Part shown: piece by piece, positions 8,561-16,995 of the stretch
Numbering within the stretch: position 1 is the first letter of the stretch
Layout: each line of letters opens with the position of its first letter
Assembly: GCA_964511875.1 (NCBI GenBank)
Contig: CAZEHS010000031.1
Location: 1 to 27,733, forward strand
Length of the DNA stretch: 27,733 nucleotides
Reading direction: 5' to 3'
Origin: CAZEHS01 sp964511875
GTDB taxonomy: Bacteria > Bacillota > Clostridia > Peptostreptococcales > Acidaminobacteraceae
The notes under the pieces: generated by a model
Seen by the model: the letters and a program-made list of their open reading frames with translations, nothing else
What the model was told of the DNA's origin: nothing
The model's database searches: none
Translations under genes and position numbers: made by a program

Positions 8561-9582
8561 CAGGCTTCCTCCTGACCGTTTGTCTGCAGGGCTGCCAGAA
8601 CTTTATCCGGCGTTGCGGGGAGCTCAGTGATCCAGACACCTATGGCATCATGGATTGCGTTGAGGATTGCCGGGGCAACAGGTACCATGACCGGCTCCCC
8701 GATACCCTTGGCTCCGTAGGGCGCTGTATTTTCAGGGTCTTCGATGAGGTACTTATTTATGACAGGCACGTCCATCGAGGTGGGGATGATGTACTTGCTG
8801 AAACGGTTGTTGTTTATCTTTCCGTCCTTGACACCCAGATCCTCGTACAGGGCATAGCCCAGCCCCATGACGAAGCCGCCGTCTATCTGCCCTTCACACA
8901 GCTCCGGATTGATAGCCCGCCCTACATCCTGCGCGCACCAGGCTTTCGTACACTGCACCCTGCCGGTATAGGTATCCACATCCACTTCAACCCCGTAGGC
9001 ATTGAAGGTATAAGGCCAGTAAGGGGCACCGTAACCGTCCTTGTCCATTCTAACCGTCTGTGCGGTGAAGGATTCCATCACCCGGAGGGTTCTCCCCTCT
9101 GATGCAAGGGACTGTGCAACGGTTTTGATGGCTACCCGGAGTTTAGGCAAATGCTTCAGATAGACCTCATGATTCCCGACTTCGAAATGAAGGTCCGTAT
9201 TCAGTTTGGATGAATCGCTCCGAGACCGGTTGATGACAGCAACCGCTTCCCTGATCAATTCCTTCTTGAAGGCTTCGCCTGCCAGACGCACTGCGTTTCC
9301 TGTATTGTATGTCTGACGGGTGGCTGCAGCCGTTCCGGAATCCTCACAGTCCTCCGTGCTTTCACTGAGGATGATTATGTCCTCGGCATCGATGCCGACA
9401 GCTTCTGCACAAATTTGCGGCATGATGGTACGGGCGCCCTGACCGACTTCAGCAGCGCCGACCCTGAGGATCACCTGTCCGTCAGGCGCAAGCTCCACTT
9501 CTGCCACGGATACATCAGGGAACCCGTTCCCATAGCCGGTTCCGTACCAGGATACCGCTATGCCTCTTCCACGCTTGATCAT
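8560..9582 (-). CDS. Xanthine dehydrogenase-type molybdenum subunit, C-terminal half
   Basis: A 340-residue protein corresponding to the second half of the molybdopterin-binding subunit of xanthine dehydrogenase family hydroxylases. Visible elements are GTGYGNGFPDVSVAEVEL, the EVGQGARTIMPQI cofactor loop and GAKGIGEPV with the catalytic Glu expected after GIG. It begins exactly where a normal single-chain subunit would continue from the gene upstream. The junction is an ATGA overlap (9579-9582), and a strong GGGAGGTGAG ribosome site lies inside the end of the first gene. This points to a genuine two-gene subunit rather than a sequencing frameshift. Together the halves give 791 residues, near the usual 745-780. 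Substrate is inferred as xanthine or another purine from context. Confidence 0.88.
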   Translation of the reverse strand: MIKRGRGIAVSWYGTGYGNGFPDVSVAEVELAPDGQVILRVGAAEVGQGARTIMPQICAEAVGIDAEDIIILSESTEDCEDSGTAAATRQTYNTGNAVRLAGEAFKKELIREAVAVINRSRSDSSKLNTDLHFEVGNHEVYLKHLPKLRVAIKTVAQSLASEGRTLRVMESFTAQTVRMDKDGYGAPYWPYTFNAYGVEVDVDTYTGRVQCTKAWCAQDVGRAINPELCEGQIDGGFVMGLGYALYEDLGVKDGKINNNRFSKYIIPTSMDVPVINKYLIEDPENTAPYGAKGIGEPVMVPVAPAILNAIHDAIGVWITELPATPDKVLAALQTNGQEEA

Positions 9583-10934
9583 GGCCTCTCACCTCCCGAT
9601 ACGGGTTCCATAGGGTCAGCTGCCATGGCGGCCTCTATCGCAGCCAGGCAGCGGTCAAGTGGAACACTGTCGTTCAGGATCTGACCATTGGACGTTTCGC
9701 TGCCGACTCGGAACATGTTCCGCCTTCGGATTTCAAAGGAGTTCATTTCCAGCTTTTCCGCCAGCATTTCTATAAGTGTTTCGTGGGCGATCGGTACCTG
9801 TGTTGCGCCGAATCCCCGCATTGCTCCTGAGAAGGGGTTATTGGTATAGACTGCATAGCTGTCGACCTTCACGTTGGGAATCTCATACGGACCCGTAACA
9901 TGAACTCCTGCCTTTCTCATCACATTGATGCTCCAGGAGGTATAGGCTCCGGAATCCCCATGCAGCAGTGCTTCGAAGGCCAGCAGCCTGCCATCCGCAT
10001 CTGCGCCCATCCGGCATTCCATATGTACGGGATGCCGTTTGGAGTGAGCATAAAAGGATTCTTCTCTGGAGTATGTCATCTTCACAGGCCGTCCGGTAAG
10101 CATGACACCCAGAGCGATATGGATTTGGAGGGTGATATCCTCCCGGGCTCCAAAAGCCCCGCCGATTGCGGGATTCAGTATCACAAGGTCCGATTCCGGT
10201 ATTCCCAATGCATCGGAAAGTTCTGTCCTGTCAAAGTGCAGGTATTGGCTGCCCGCGCTGACTACCAGCCTTCCGTCATCTCCCCTGTAAGCGATGCCGC
10301 TTTCCGGCTGCAGAAAGGCATGATCCACGAAGGGCGAATAGAAGCTTCCCTCCGCAACGGCGGCACAGGTGTCCCAAACAGTGTCCACATCACCCTTTCT
10401 GCAGCGGTAATGAAAAATCACGTTGGGAAAGGGATCATTCTCCGGCTTCTCTGTTACCATTTCCATGTCATCATCGTAGAAGTAGTAACGCTGGGAAAAC
10501 TCATTGACTATAGGCGCCCCAGGCTTCATTGCTTCTCGGGGATCGAAGACGGCCTGCATGACTTCGTATGTCACTTCCACCAACTTGGCGGCTTCGCGAG
10601 CCTGATCCTGGGTTTCTGCCAAGACGACCGCCACAGGGTCGCCGATTCTCCGTACCCTGGTGGTGCAAAAAACCTCGTGGTCCTTATACAGGACCCCATG
10701 GGTGTTATGGCCGGCCACATCCCTGGCGGTCAGAACCTTGACGACACCGGGTGCATGCTCAGCAGCCCTGGTATCCAGCATCATTATTTCAGCATGGGCA
10801 TGGGGGGAACGGACGGTTGCGCCGTAAAGCATCCCGGCCATTGAAATGTCTTCCGGATAAATCGCCTGACCTGTGAGTTTATCTCTCCCATCCCGGCGGG
10901 GAATGCTTTGACCAACTGATTTGAACTTTGCCAT
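9579..10934 (-). CDS. Xanthine dehydrogenase-type molybdenum subunit, N-terminal half
   Basis: A 451-residue protein matching the first part of the molybdenum subunit: the aldehyde oxidase/xanthine dehydrogenase a/b hammerhead domain (about 1-130) and then the first molybdopterin-binding domain, with AIGGAFGAREDI and the GAMRGFGATQ loop. It stops after the EIRRRNMFRVGSETSNGQ segment, where single-chain homologues run on into the second molybdopterin domain. The downstream gene supplies that part. It begins directly after the stop of the 2Fe-2S subunit (TGAATG junction) with a GGGAGGG ribosome site. With the 2Fe-2S and FAD subunits it should form a complete soluble hydroxylase; substrate specificity is not decided by sequence. 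Confidence 0.88.
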   Translation of the reverse strand: MAKFKSVGQSIPRRDGRDKLTGQAIYPEDISMAGMLYGATVRSPHAHAEIMMLDTRAAEHAPGVVKVLTARDVAGHNTHGVLYKDHEVFCTTRVRRIGDPVAVVLAETQDQAREAAKLVEVTYEVMQAVFDPREAMKPGAPIVNEFSQRYYFYDDDMEMVTEKPENDPFPNVIFHYRCRKGDVDTVWDTCAAVAEGSFYSPFVDHAFLQPESGIAYRGDDGRLVVSAGSQYLHFDRTELSDALGIPESDLVILNPAIGGAFGAREDITLQIHIALGVMLTGRPVKMTYSREESFYAHSKRHPVHMECRMGADADGRLLAFEALLHGDSGAYTSWSINVMRKAGVHVTGPYEIPNVKVDSYAVYTNNPFSGAMRGFGATQVPIAHETLIEMLAEKLEMNSFEIRRRNMFRVGSETSNGQILNDSVPLDRCLAAIEAAMAADPMEPVSGGERP

Positions 10935-11414
10935 TCACTTTCCCTCCCGCTTCTTATAGCTCTCGGAAGCACTCCTGATGGATATGAACATCTTATCGTA
11001 GCCCGTGCATCGGCACAGGTTTCCTGAAATACATTCCTTGATTTCGTCATCGGTCGGATCAGGCTTCTCATCAAGCAGGGCCGTTGCAGAAAGAACCATT
11101 CCCGGAATGCAGAAGCCGCACTGAACGGCTCCATTATCGAGAAAAGCCTGCTGAACGGGATTGAGGCCGTCTTCTGTTTTAATCCCTTCAATGGTTGTAA
11201 GCTTGCGGCCATGAACCTGGGCTGCCATCACCAGACAGGAGTTGACTGTCTTTCCGTCCAGTATGACCGTACATGCCCCGCACTCCCCTTCGCCGCAGCC
11301 TTCCTTTGTTCCGGTGAGCCCGAGATTTATCCGGAGAAAGTCCAGGAGACGGAGGGAGGGTTCGATGTCGGTTTCTATGGGATTGCCGTTGATGGTGGTT
11401 TTTAGGTGGAACAT
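10935..11414 (-). CDS. Xanthine dehydrogenase-type [2Fe-2S] iron-sulfur subunit
   Basis: A 159-residue ferredoxin-like electron-transfer subunit of a molybdenum hydroxylase. The plant-type cluster motif GCGEGECGACTV plus a downstream Cys (SCLV) binds the first 2Fe-2S centre. The C-terminal helical domain has CGFCIPGM and CRCTGY for the second. Length is normal for a separate small subunit. A GGAGG lies 5 nt before the ATG at 11414. It is followed without a gap by the molybdenum-subunit gene and preceded by a 160-bp spacer filled with a palindromic repeat element. Confidence 0.94.
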   Translation of the reverse strand: MFHLKTTINGNPIETDIEPSLRLLDFLRINLGLTGTKEGCGEGECGACTVILDGKTVNSCLVMAAQVHGRKLTTIEGIKTEDGLNPVQQAFLDNGAVQCGFCIPGMVLSATALLDEKPDPTDDEIKECISGNLCRCTGYDKMFISIRSASESYKKREGK

Positions 11415-11449
11415 GAAGACCTCCGTTTCTTATGAGTGCACACGTTTGT

Positions 11450-11563
11450 CTCCCTCCGGGAGGGGGATGTCACGAAGTGACAGGGGGAGTCTGCGTGATT
11501 TGATTGTCACTTCTCGCAGACTCCTTCCGTCAGCTTCGCTGCCACCTTCCTCCCGGAGGAAGG
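11450..11563. repeat. MITE-like palindromic repeat element, copy A
   Basis: A GC-rich element lies between the FAD and 2Fe-2S genes. Its two arms (about 11450-11495 and 11515-11563) are imperfect inverted repeats of about 46 bp; the inner pair GGAGTCTGCG/CGCAGACTCC is perfect. It ends in a further palindrome at 11545-11563. Related copies lie at 15741-15916 and, inverted, at 19645-19757. No reading frame in it appears to be used. Confidence 0.75.
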
Positions 11564-11573
11564 CAAGGATTCG

Positions 11574-12431
11574 TCACTTCAACAGTTTCAATGCCTTCCT
11601 CGCCGCATTTTCAAAAACACCCTTCACTGCAATCCGCTTATAAGGCATTGTTCCTCTTCCGGCCAGCCGCTGCGCCACCTGCTCTGAAAAAAGATCCATT
11701 CCTTCGGCAATCCAGTTGCCGTCAAGGGGCTGACCTGTTAGGAATGTTTCGATTTCTGTTTCACGCATGGGCGTGAGGCCGAGGGAGCCGCTGGCGACCC
11801 GGGCTTTGGTAATGGTGCCGTTGTCCGCTTCCAGGTACAGGGAAAGACAGATGCGGGAAATTGCAAGAGCGTTGCGTAAGCCTAGCTTTTCGAAGACAAT
11901 GACGGCATTTCGGGGCGGCTCAGGAAACTCGAGTGATGTCAGCACCTCGGCACTTTTCATGACAGTACTGCCTTTGCCCGTATAGAATTCATTTAGCGGG
12001 ATTTTTCTTTCAGATCCTACTTTTTTAAGGATCACATGGGCATCCAAAGCCAGAAGCGAAGGGGCGCAGTCGGCAGCCGGAGAGCCGTTGGCGATATTTC
12101 CGCCCAAGGTGCCGGCATTGCGTATCTGAGGAGAACCGACCGAAAGGCAAGCTTCTGTCAGTCCGGAGCAATCGGTCAGAATCTGTGATGCGGCGACTTC
12201 TGTGAATGTGGCGCATGCGCCGATTGAAACCGTGCTTCCACTGACTGTGATGGCTTTCAATTCCTCAACGCTGGTCAAATCGATGATTTCCGACCCATTC
12301 AATTTTCCTTCGTGCATATGCACCAGCACATCCGTGCCTCCGGCCAAAAGCACGCCTTCTGCTCCGGTTCTTGCCTTCAGCTGCAGACATTCGTCCAGTG
12401 TTTCGGGCTTGTGAAACAGTGTAATGGCCAA
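11574..12431 (-). CDS. Xanthine dehydrogenase-type FAD-binding subunit
   Basis: A 285-residue FAD subunit of a molybdenum hydroxylase (CO-dehydrogenase flavoprotein fold). The LLAGGTDVLV loop (about 28-37) and the SPQIRNAGTLGGNIANGSP motif (about 95-113) are the two FAD-binding signatures. The C-terminal CO-dehydrogenase flavoprotein domain follows. The start is a TTG at 12431, with GGAGGG about 8 nt upstream and no in-frame ATG in a better place. A terminator hairpin lies just upstream, so this gene begins a separate transcriptional segment or depends on read-through from the permease. The FAD-2Fe-2S-Mo gene order is usual. Confidence 0.92.
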   Translation of the reverse strand: MAITLFHKPETLDECLQLKARTGAEGVLLAGGTDVLVHMHEGKLNGSEIIDLTSVEELKAITVSGSTVSIGACATFTEVAASQILTDCSGLTEACLSVGSPQIRNAGTLGGNIANGSPAADCAPSLLALDAHVILKKVGSERKIPLNEFYTGKGSTVMKSAEVLTSLEFPEPPRNAVIVFEKLGLRNALAISRICLSLYLEADNGTITKARVASGSLGLTPMRETEIETFLTGQPLDGNWIAEGMDLFSEQVAQRLAGRGTMPYKRIAVKGVFENAARKALKLLK

Positions 12432-12453
12432 ATCAGGTTCCCTCCTTCCACCG

Positions 12454-12493
12454 AAAAAATTGAAAGCGCCGACCGGAAACCGGCCGGCGCTTT
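12454..12493 (-). terminator. Intrinsic terminator between permease and FAD-subunit genes
   Basis: A 14-bp GC-rich stem with one mismatch (12463-12476 with 12480-12493, AAA loop) is followed on the minus strand by CAATTTTTTC. It would end or attenuate the transcript carrying the shell genes and permease, allowing different levels of the hydroxylase and deaminase genes downstream. Confidence 0.85.
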
Positions 12494-12513
12494 GTTATTT
12501 CAACTCTGGCCTA

Positions 12514-13830
12514 TCACATCAGGAACAGCTTGCCAAGGAACAGCGCCGCAATGATCCAGGTTGTGAAGGTCACCTCTTTCGCTCGTCCGGCCAGCGCTTT
12601 CAGGATTACATACGTAACGACACCGAATACGATCCCTTCAGCAATGGAGTAAGCGAGGGGCATCATGATGATGGTGAAAAAGGCAGGAATGGCTTCTGTG
12701 TAGTCCTCCAGATCGATATTCTTCACAGGGCTCATCATGAACAGACCTACGATGATCAGCGCAGGGGCCGTAGCAGCACCGGGAACCAGGAGGAAAACGG
12801 GAGCCAGGAACAGCGAGGCTGCAAACAAACCGGCAACGGTCAATGCCGTAAGGCCTGTTCTGCCGCCTTCTGCCACACCCGCGGCACTTTCGACATAAGT
12901 CGTGACTGTAGAGGTTCCCAGCAGTGCACCGCAGGTTGTGCCCACAGCATCTGCCAGAAGTGCTTGATTGACTCGAGGAAGCTTACCGTCTTTATCCAGC
13001 ATCCCGGCCTTAGAGGAAACACCGATCAATGTGCCTACAGTATCGAACATATCGATAAAGAGGAAAGTGAGCAGCACGGTCACGAAATCAAAAGAAAAAA
13101 GTCGCGAGAAATCCATTTGGAATAATATGGGTTTCAATGACGGGATGTGGAACAGCTGTGATGCATCAAAGCCTGCAATGTTCGTAATGCCGTTGAATGC
13201 GCCCAGGACTGTTGAGGCGAAAATCCCGATCAGCAAGGCACCTCTGATGTTCTTGGAAAGCATCCAGCCAGTGATCAGAACTCCGAAAAGCGCTACTAAG
13301 GCTGCAGGAGCACCGATGTCGCCTATGGTAACGAATGTAGCATCGCTGTTGACGATGATTCCTGCATTCTTCAGACCGATAAAAGCGATGAAGAGGCCGA
13401 TACCCACAGAAATGGCATATTTGATGTTCATTGGTATGCAGTTGACAATGGCTTCCCGGACATTCATGAAGGTCAAAGCGATAAAGATCAGACCTTCAAC
13501 AAAAACCGCCGCCAGCGCCATCTGCCAGGTGTAGCCCATCGTCAGGACTACGGTATAAGCAAAGAACGCGTTGAGACCCATTCCTGGCGCAAGTGCAAAG
13601 GGCATATTCGCATAAAGGGCCATGATCAGAGTTGCAATAACAGAGGATACGGCCGTAGCTGTGAACACTGCACCGAAATCCATACCGGCGTCCTTTAGGA
13701 TCAATGGATTGACCACCAGGATATAAGCCATGGTCATAAAAGTCGTGAAGCCGGCCATTACCTCTGTACGTATATTGGTTCCGTGTTCAGACAGTTTGAA
13801 ATACCTTTGCAATATTCCAATCTTTGGCAT
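12514..13830 (-). CDS. NCS2 family purine permease (AzgA/PbuG type)
   Basis: A 438-residue polytopic transporter of the NCS2 AzgA-like group, which imports adenine, guanine or hypoxanthine by proton symport. Family signatures are TEVMAGFTTFMTMAYILVVNP near the N-terminus, FALAPGMGLNAFFAY in the third segment, FIDMFDTVGTLIGV and the GTSTVTTYVESAAGVAEGGRTG stretch (the last two are parts of the substrate-binding core). About 13-14 hydrophobic segments fit the fold. The ATG at 13830 has a GGGGG ribosome site about 9 nt away. It lies 28 bp after an adenine deaminase gene, linking uptake with deamination. No purine riboswitch was seen upstream. Confidence 0.92.
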   Translation of the reverse strand: MPKIGILQRYFKLSEHGTNIRTEVMAGFTTFMTMAYILVVNPLILKDAGMDFGAVFTATAVSSVIATLIMALYANMPFALAPGMGLNAFFAYTVVLTMGYTWQMALAAVFVEGLIFIALTFMNVREAIVNCIPMNIKYAISVGIGLFIAFIGLKNAGIIVNSDATFVTIGDIGAPAALVALFGVLITGWMLSKNIRGALLIGIFASTVLGAFNGITNIAGFDASQLFHIPSLKPILFQMDFSRLFSFDFVTVLLTFLFIDMFDTVGTLIGVSSKAGMLDKDGKLPRVNQALLADAVGTTCGALLGTSTVTTYVESAAGVAEGGRTGLTALTVAGLFAASLFLAPVFLLVPGAATAPALIIVGLFMMSPVKNIDLEDYTEAIPAFFTIIMMPLAYSIAEGIVFGVVTYVILKALAGRAKEVTFTTWIIAALFLGKLFLM

Positions 13831-13858
13831 TGAATCCCCCTAAGTAATTGTGACTCAG

Positions 13859-15670
13859 CTATTCTTTGACGGGGGGCAGGATCGTGAAGTTCTCCACGTC
13901 TACCAAACCCTTATCTGTGATTTTCCATTTGGGACTGGTCGAAAGAGCAAGGAAGGAGAGATGCATGAAGGGTGCATGGACTTTACAGCCCAGCTCGTCC
14001 TTCACGATGTTTTCCAGACTGTTGATTTTACGGCTTACTTCAGAGCCGGTGAGTTCATCTGTGATCAGTCCGCCGACAGGCAGCCGCATTTCATCGAGAA
14101 CCCGGCCATTCTTCACAACGGCGATGCCGCCGCCCATTTCAATGATCCGGTTGATCGCCAGAGCCATATCCTTGTAATTGGCGCCCGTAACCAGCAGATT
14201 ATGGGTATCATGAGCCACACTTTCCGCAATGGCGCCGTTCTGAAGACCGAAGCCCTGGACGAACGCCCTTCCGATGTTCCCGTTCCGACCATAGCGTTCC
14301 AGACAGATGATGGGCAGGATATCCCCAGCCGTATCGGGCTGGACGATGCCGTTCTTCACCTTCACGGACAGCTCCAGTGCTTCAGAAAGATTCTGGTCCG
14401 GAATGAGTCCGATGACATAGCCTGTGACTTCAGATCCTGAAGCCGGTACCGCCAGATCAGATTCGGTCACGGGAGCCCGTTTCACGGAGTTCTTTACGGA
14501 ATCCGGGTAGGTATACTTCGGAATATCTATGAGCATCTCCCCATTGGCCGCTACAAGCTTGCCTTCCAGGAATACGGCATCCACTTTCATGGTTTTCAGA
14601 TCCCCGATGATGGCGATATCCGCCAGCTTGCCCGCCGCGATAGCGCCCCGGTCACTGAACTTGAAGTAGGCGGCAGGGTTTATGGTCACCATCTGGATGG
14701 CAACGACGGGATCGACGCCTTCTGCAATGGTGCGTTTGACGATTTCGTTCATATGGCCCAGCTTTTCCAGATCCTCCGCAACCATGTCGTCGGTTGCCAG
14801 AATAGCCCGGCGGGAATCCAGTTTATCTTCGGTGATGGCCCGGACACACTCCGCCATGTTCCGTTGGGTGGACCCTTCCCGCATGAATACATAGACACCC
14901 TGGCGCAGCTTTTCGACGCACTCCGCCTTGGTGGTGGTTTCATGACAGGAACAGCTGCCGCCGGTGGCGATGATATGGGCGGCCAGTTCCTTGCCGAACA
15001 GATCCGGTGCGTTGCCGTCCACAACCTTATTGATGCTCTTGGCATAAAGCGTGGACGCCACCAGATCCGTAATGATTTCCGGAGTGTTCCTGTAAACGTG
15101 CCGGGCATTGGAGAATCCCTGCAGCTCGCCTATTCCAATGATGTTAGGATAGTTCAGCAGGTCTTCCATATCGTTCGAGGTAACATCCACACCGGCAGTT
15201 TCAAGGCTCGGACAGTCCGGAGTCAGGGCAGGCACCACCAAATGCACGTGGTTTGGCATTTTTCCCGCTTCATCCGCCATGGCCTTCATGCCGACGGCTC
15301 CCAGGGCGTTACCGATCTCATGGGGGTCCGCCACCAACGTGGTGGTGCCCGAGGGGATGGACAGCCTTGAAAACTCCGAAATCGTGAGCATGCTGCTTTC
15401 AAAATGCATGTGTGAATCGATGAAGCCCGGTGAAAGATATTTGCCGCCGACGTCGACCACTAACGTCTTATCGCCGATCAGGCCTTCAGAATCCCCCGCC
15501 ACCAGGATGTATTTCCCTTTGATGGCCACATCGGCAGGATATATCTCCCCCGTCAGCGTATTGATAAGCTGCCCGTTCACCAGCACCACATCTGCGAACT
15601 GATGATCAGACATCAGCACATCGATGAGGTTCCGGTATTCCATGGCCTGTTTGATTATTCCAGGGTTCAT
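13859..15670 (-). CDS. ade: Adenine deaminase (second paralogue)
   Basis: A 603-residue adenine deaminase family protein. It has the metal motif PGFIDSHMHFESSM, the GTTTLVADPHEIGNALG signature and the C-terminal adenine deaminase domain with SVAHDTHNLLVTGANYKDM. Length is typical. The ATG at 15670 is preceded by GGGGGAGGAG at a short distance. It differs from the other paralogue (6818-8560) throughout while keeping the catalytic pattern. One may act on adenine and the other on a related aminopurine or on 4-aminoimidazole; sequence alone cannot decide. A 250-bp spacer filled with repeat elements separates it from the shell gene upstream. Confidence 0.9.
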   Translation of the reverse strand: MNPGIIKQAMEYRNLIDVLMSDHQFADVVLVNGQLINTLTGEIYPADVAIKGKYILVAGDSEGLIGDKTLVVDVGGKYLSPGFIDSHMHFESSMLTISEFSRLSIPSGTTTLVADPHEIGNALGAVGMKAMADEAGKMPNHVHLVVPALTPDCPSLETAGVDVTSNDMEDLLNYPNIIGIGELQGFSNARHVYRNTPEIITDLVASTLYAKSINKVVDGNAPDLFGKELAAHIIATGGSCSCHETTTKAECVEKLRQGVYVFMREGSTQRNMAECVRAITEDKLDSRRAILATDDMVAEDLEKLGHMNEIVKRTIAEGVDPVVAIQMVTINPAAYFKFSDRGAIAAGKLADIAIIGDLKTMKVDAVFLEGKLVAANGEMLIDIPKYTYPDSVKNSVKRAPVTESDLAVPASGSEVTGYVIGLIPDQNLSEALELSVKVKNGIVQPDTAGDILPIICLERYGRNGNIGRAFVQGFGLQNGAIAESVAHDTHNLLVTGANYKDMALAINRIIEMGGGIAVVKNGRVLDEMRLPVGGLITDELTGSEVSRKINSLENIVKDELGCKVHAPFMHLSFLALSTSPKWKITDKGLVDVENFTILPPVKE

Positions 15671-15705
15671 ACTCCTCCCCCGATCGGTTTATTTTAAAAG
15701 ATTAG

Positions 15706-15731
15706 ACCTTTTGCCACGGATGTCACAGATG
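15706..15731 (+). repeat. 26-bp direct repeat, first copy
   Basis: A 26-bp sequence beginning ACCTTTTGCCACGGATG is identical to 19588-19613 in the same orientation. Both copies border a palindromic repeat element, although those elements themselves are inverted relative to each other. It is probably a second dispersed repeat family. Confidence 0.7.
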
Positions 15732-15740
15732 TTCACAGAT

Positions 15741-15916
15741 CCATCTCCCTCTAGAGGGGGATGGATCGAAGAGACAGGGGGAGTCGCAGAGCGGGACCCC
15801 TCCGGGACTCCTTCCGACAGCTTCGCTGCCACCTCCCTCCAGAGGGAGGTCAACATGGCTCCATCTCCCTCTGGGAGGGGGATGTCGCTGAAGGCGACAG
15901 GGGGAGTCGCAGAGCG
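15741..15916. repeat. MITE-like palindromic repeat element, copy B (one full unit plus a half unit)
   Basis: A full unit spans 15741-15850 and a left-arm-only unit 15861-15916. Both start with CCATCTCCCTCT and contain GACAGGGGGAGTCGC. The half unit runs up to within five bases of the BMC-P stop codon. The element fills the spacer between the shell genes and the adenine deaminase and would fold strongly in RNA. Confidence 0.75.
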
Positions 15917-15920
15917 GTTT

Positions 15921-16211
15921 TTATTCTTTCTTCTTAAGCACATCCAACCGCAGATCCATACTGTCTATGATCCCCACAATCGCAGCGTCGATTGGGGATT
16001 CCTTTTGGTTGGCGGCGTATCTGGCTGAGGTTCCGACCGTATAGAAAACGTATTCGCCGATTCCGGCGCCTACTGTATCTACTGCGATTACAGGTTCTCC
16101 CAGGGGTTCTCGGTTCACATCCACGGGCTGTGTCACCATCAGCTTCTGGCCTACGAGCCGGGAGTCCTTGCGGGTGGCGACGATGGTTCCGATTACAATT
16201 CCGGTCTGCAT
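15921..16211 (-). CDS. BMC-P shell vertex protein (EutN/CcmL family)
   Basis: A 96-residue pentameric vertex protein of bacterial microcompartments, which closes the twelve corners of the shell. The beta-barrel sequence IGTIVATRKDSRLVGQKLMV at the N-terminus and the later DTVGAGIGEYVFYTVG loop are typical of EutN/CcmL. An upstream in-frame ATG (16241) exists, but ATG 16211 gives the usual family start MQTGIVIGT and has AGGAG seven nt before it. That ribosome site overlaps the stop of the preceding flavoprotein gene. Its presence with three BMC-H genes shows that a complete closed shell is intended. It is the only BMC-P in the window. Confidence 0.95.
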   Translation of the reverse strand: MQTGIVIGTIVATRKDSRLVGQKLMVTQPVDVNREPLGEPVIAVDTVGAGIGEYVFYTVGTSARYAANQKESPIDAAIVGIIDSMDLRLDVLKKKE

Positions 16212-16221
16212 AGGCACACTC

Positions 16222-16971
16222 CTATTTAAAATGGATTTCAATGCCCCTGGCTTTTGCCAGATCCCTGGCAGCTGGGGTGATGAGCTGTCCCTTTGTCAGA
16301 GTCAGTTTTTTCTGTGCTCCGGCCTGCTCCAGCAAATTGCTTTCATGGATCAGCCTTACTGCCAGAGGGCTTGAAATGGTCTTGGATGCTTCACTTTGCG
16401 GATCCCAGCAGTATTCGGCCGTAATCTGGGCGCCGAAAGCCTCCACCTGTCTGACTGCCTCATCCAACAGCAGGCACATGGGGTGATTCCCCGGAAGCTT
16501 CCCAATCCGACGGTTGGCTGCACCGATTGTCAGAATCACTGGCTTTTCCATGGACAGCGCCCACCAGAGCAGACAGGTAGCCATGGAGTCCGTGATTCCT
16601 CGGGATAGCTTGACCAGTGTGGTCTGATTGATATTCGGACACCACACCCGTTTCACTGAGCCGAGCCAGCGCTCCATGTCCCCGTGATCGGCTTCCAGAT
16701 ATACCCGACCGATGCCGGTTCTTTTCTTAAGCGCATCCGCCGGATAGAACCGCTCAGCGTTGCTGGTCAGGGCAACTGTGAGAGGGCCGTATTTCTGAGC
16801 AGCCAGGTCAATCGCCCCCAGCACCCGGTCCTTTTCGAAATCACTGCCGCACAGAAGCACCAGGGGACGTTCATTTTTCGCGGCAGATTTCTTACCGTCG
16901 TATTCGCTCCCCTGATAGATCTTGATGGCTATTTCGTCGAGGATGCTCTTTACCAGTGGATTTGCAGTCAT
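16222..16971 (-). CDS. Flavoprotein-fold protein of the microcompartment cluster
   Basis: A 249-residue protein with a flavoprotein (UbiX/PPC decarboxylase-like) fold suggested by VLLCGSDFEKDRVLG and the alternating hydrophobic strands; similar proteins occur in several BMC loci with no settled role. Residues 4-17 (NPLVKSILDEIAIK) form an amphipathic helix resembling a shell-targeting peptide, and align with the N-terminus of the 85-residue protein at 17645-17902. The C-terminal GQLITPAARDLAKARGIEI segment matches a motif seen at ends of other BMC-associated proteins such as EutQ and PduL relatives. Start ATG 16971 has AAGGGGTG upstream. It may bind flavin, perhaps linked to the prenyl-FMN of UbiX/UbiD, but that is speculation. 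Confidence 0.7.
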   Translation of the reverse strand: MTANPLVKSILDEIAIKIYQGSEYDGKKSAAKNERPLVLLCGSDFEKDRVLGAIDLAAQKYGPLTVALTSNAERFYPADALKKRTGIGRVYLEADHGDMERWLGSVKRVWCPNINQTTLVKLSRGITDSMATCLLWWALSMEKPVILTIGAANRRIGKLPGNHPMCLLLDEAVRQVEAFGAQITAEYCWDPQSEASKTISSPLAVRLIHESNLLEQAGAQKKLTLTKGQLITPAARDLAKARGIEIHFK

Positions 16972-16995
16972 TTAAAAGCACCCCTTACCGGATTT

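Noticed and set aside
9900..10844. A 314-codon open frame on the plus strand
   Set aside because: It lies wholly antisense to the molybdenum-subunit gene, has no ribosome site or family resemblance, and is low-complexity in the manner of shadow frames. The same applies to the other plus-strand frames between 5547 and 23500.
12432..15920. Possible purine riboswitch ahead of the permease or adenine deaminase
   Set aside because: I looked for the conserved purine aptamer loops in the 28-bp and 250-bp spacers. The first is too short and the second consists of the palindromic repeats.
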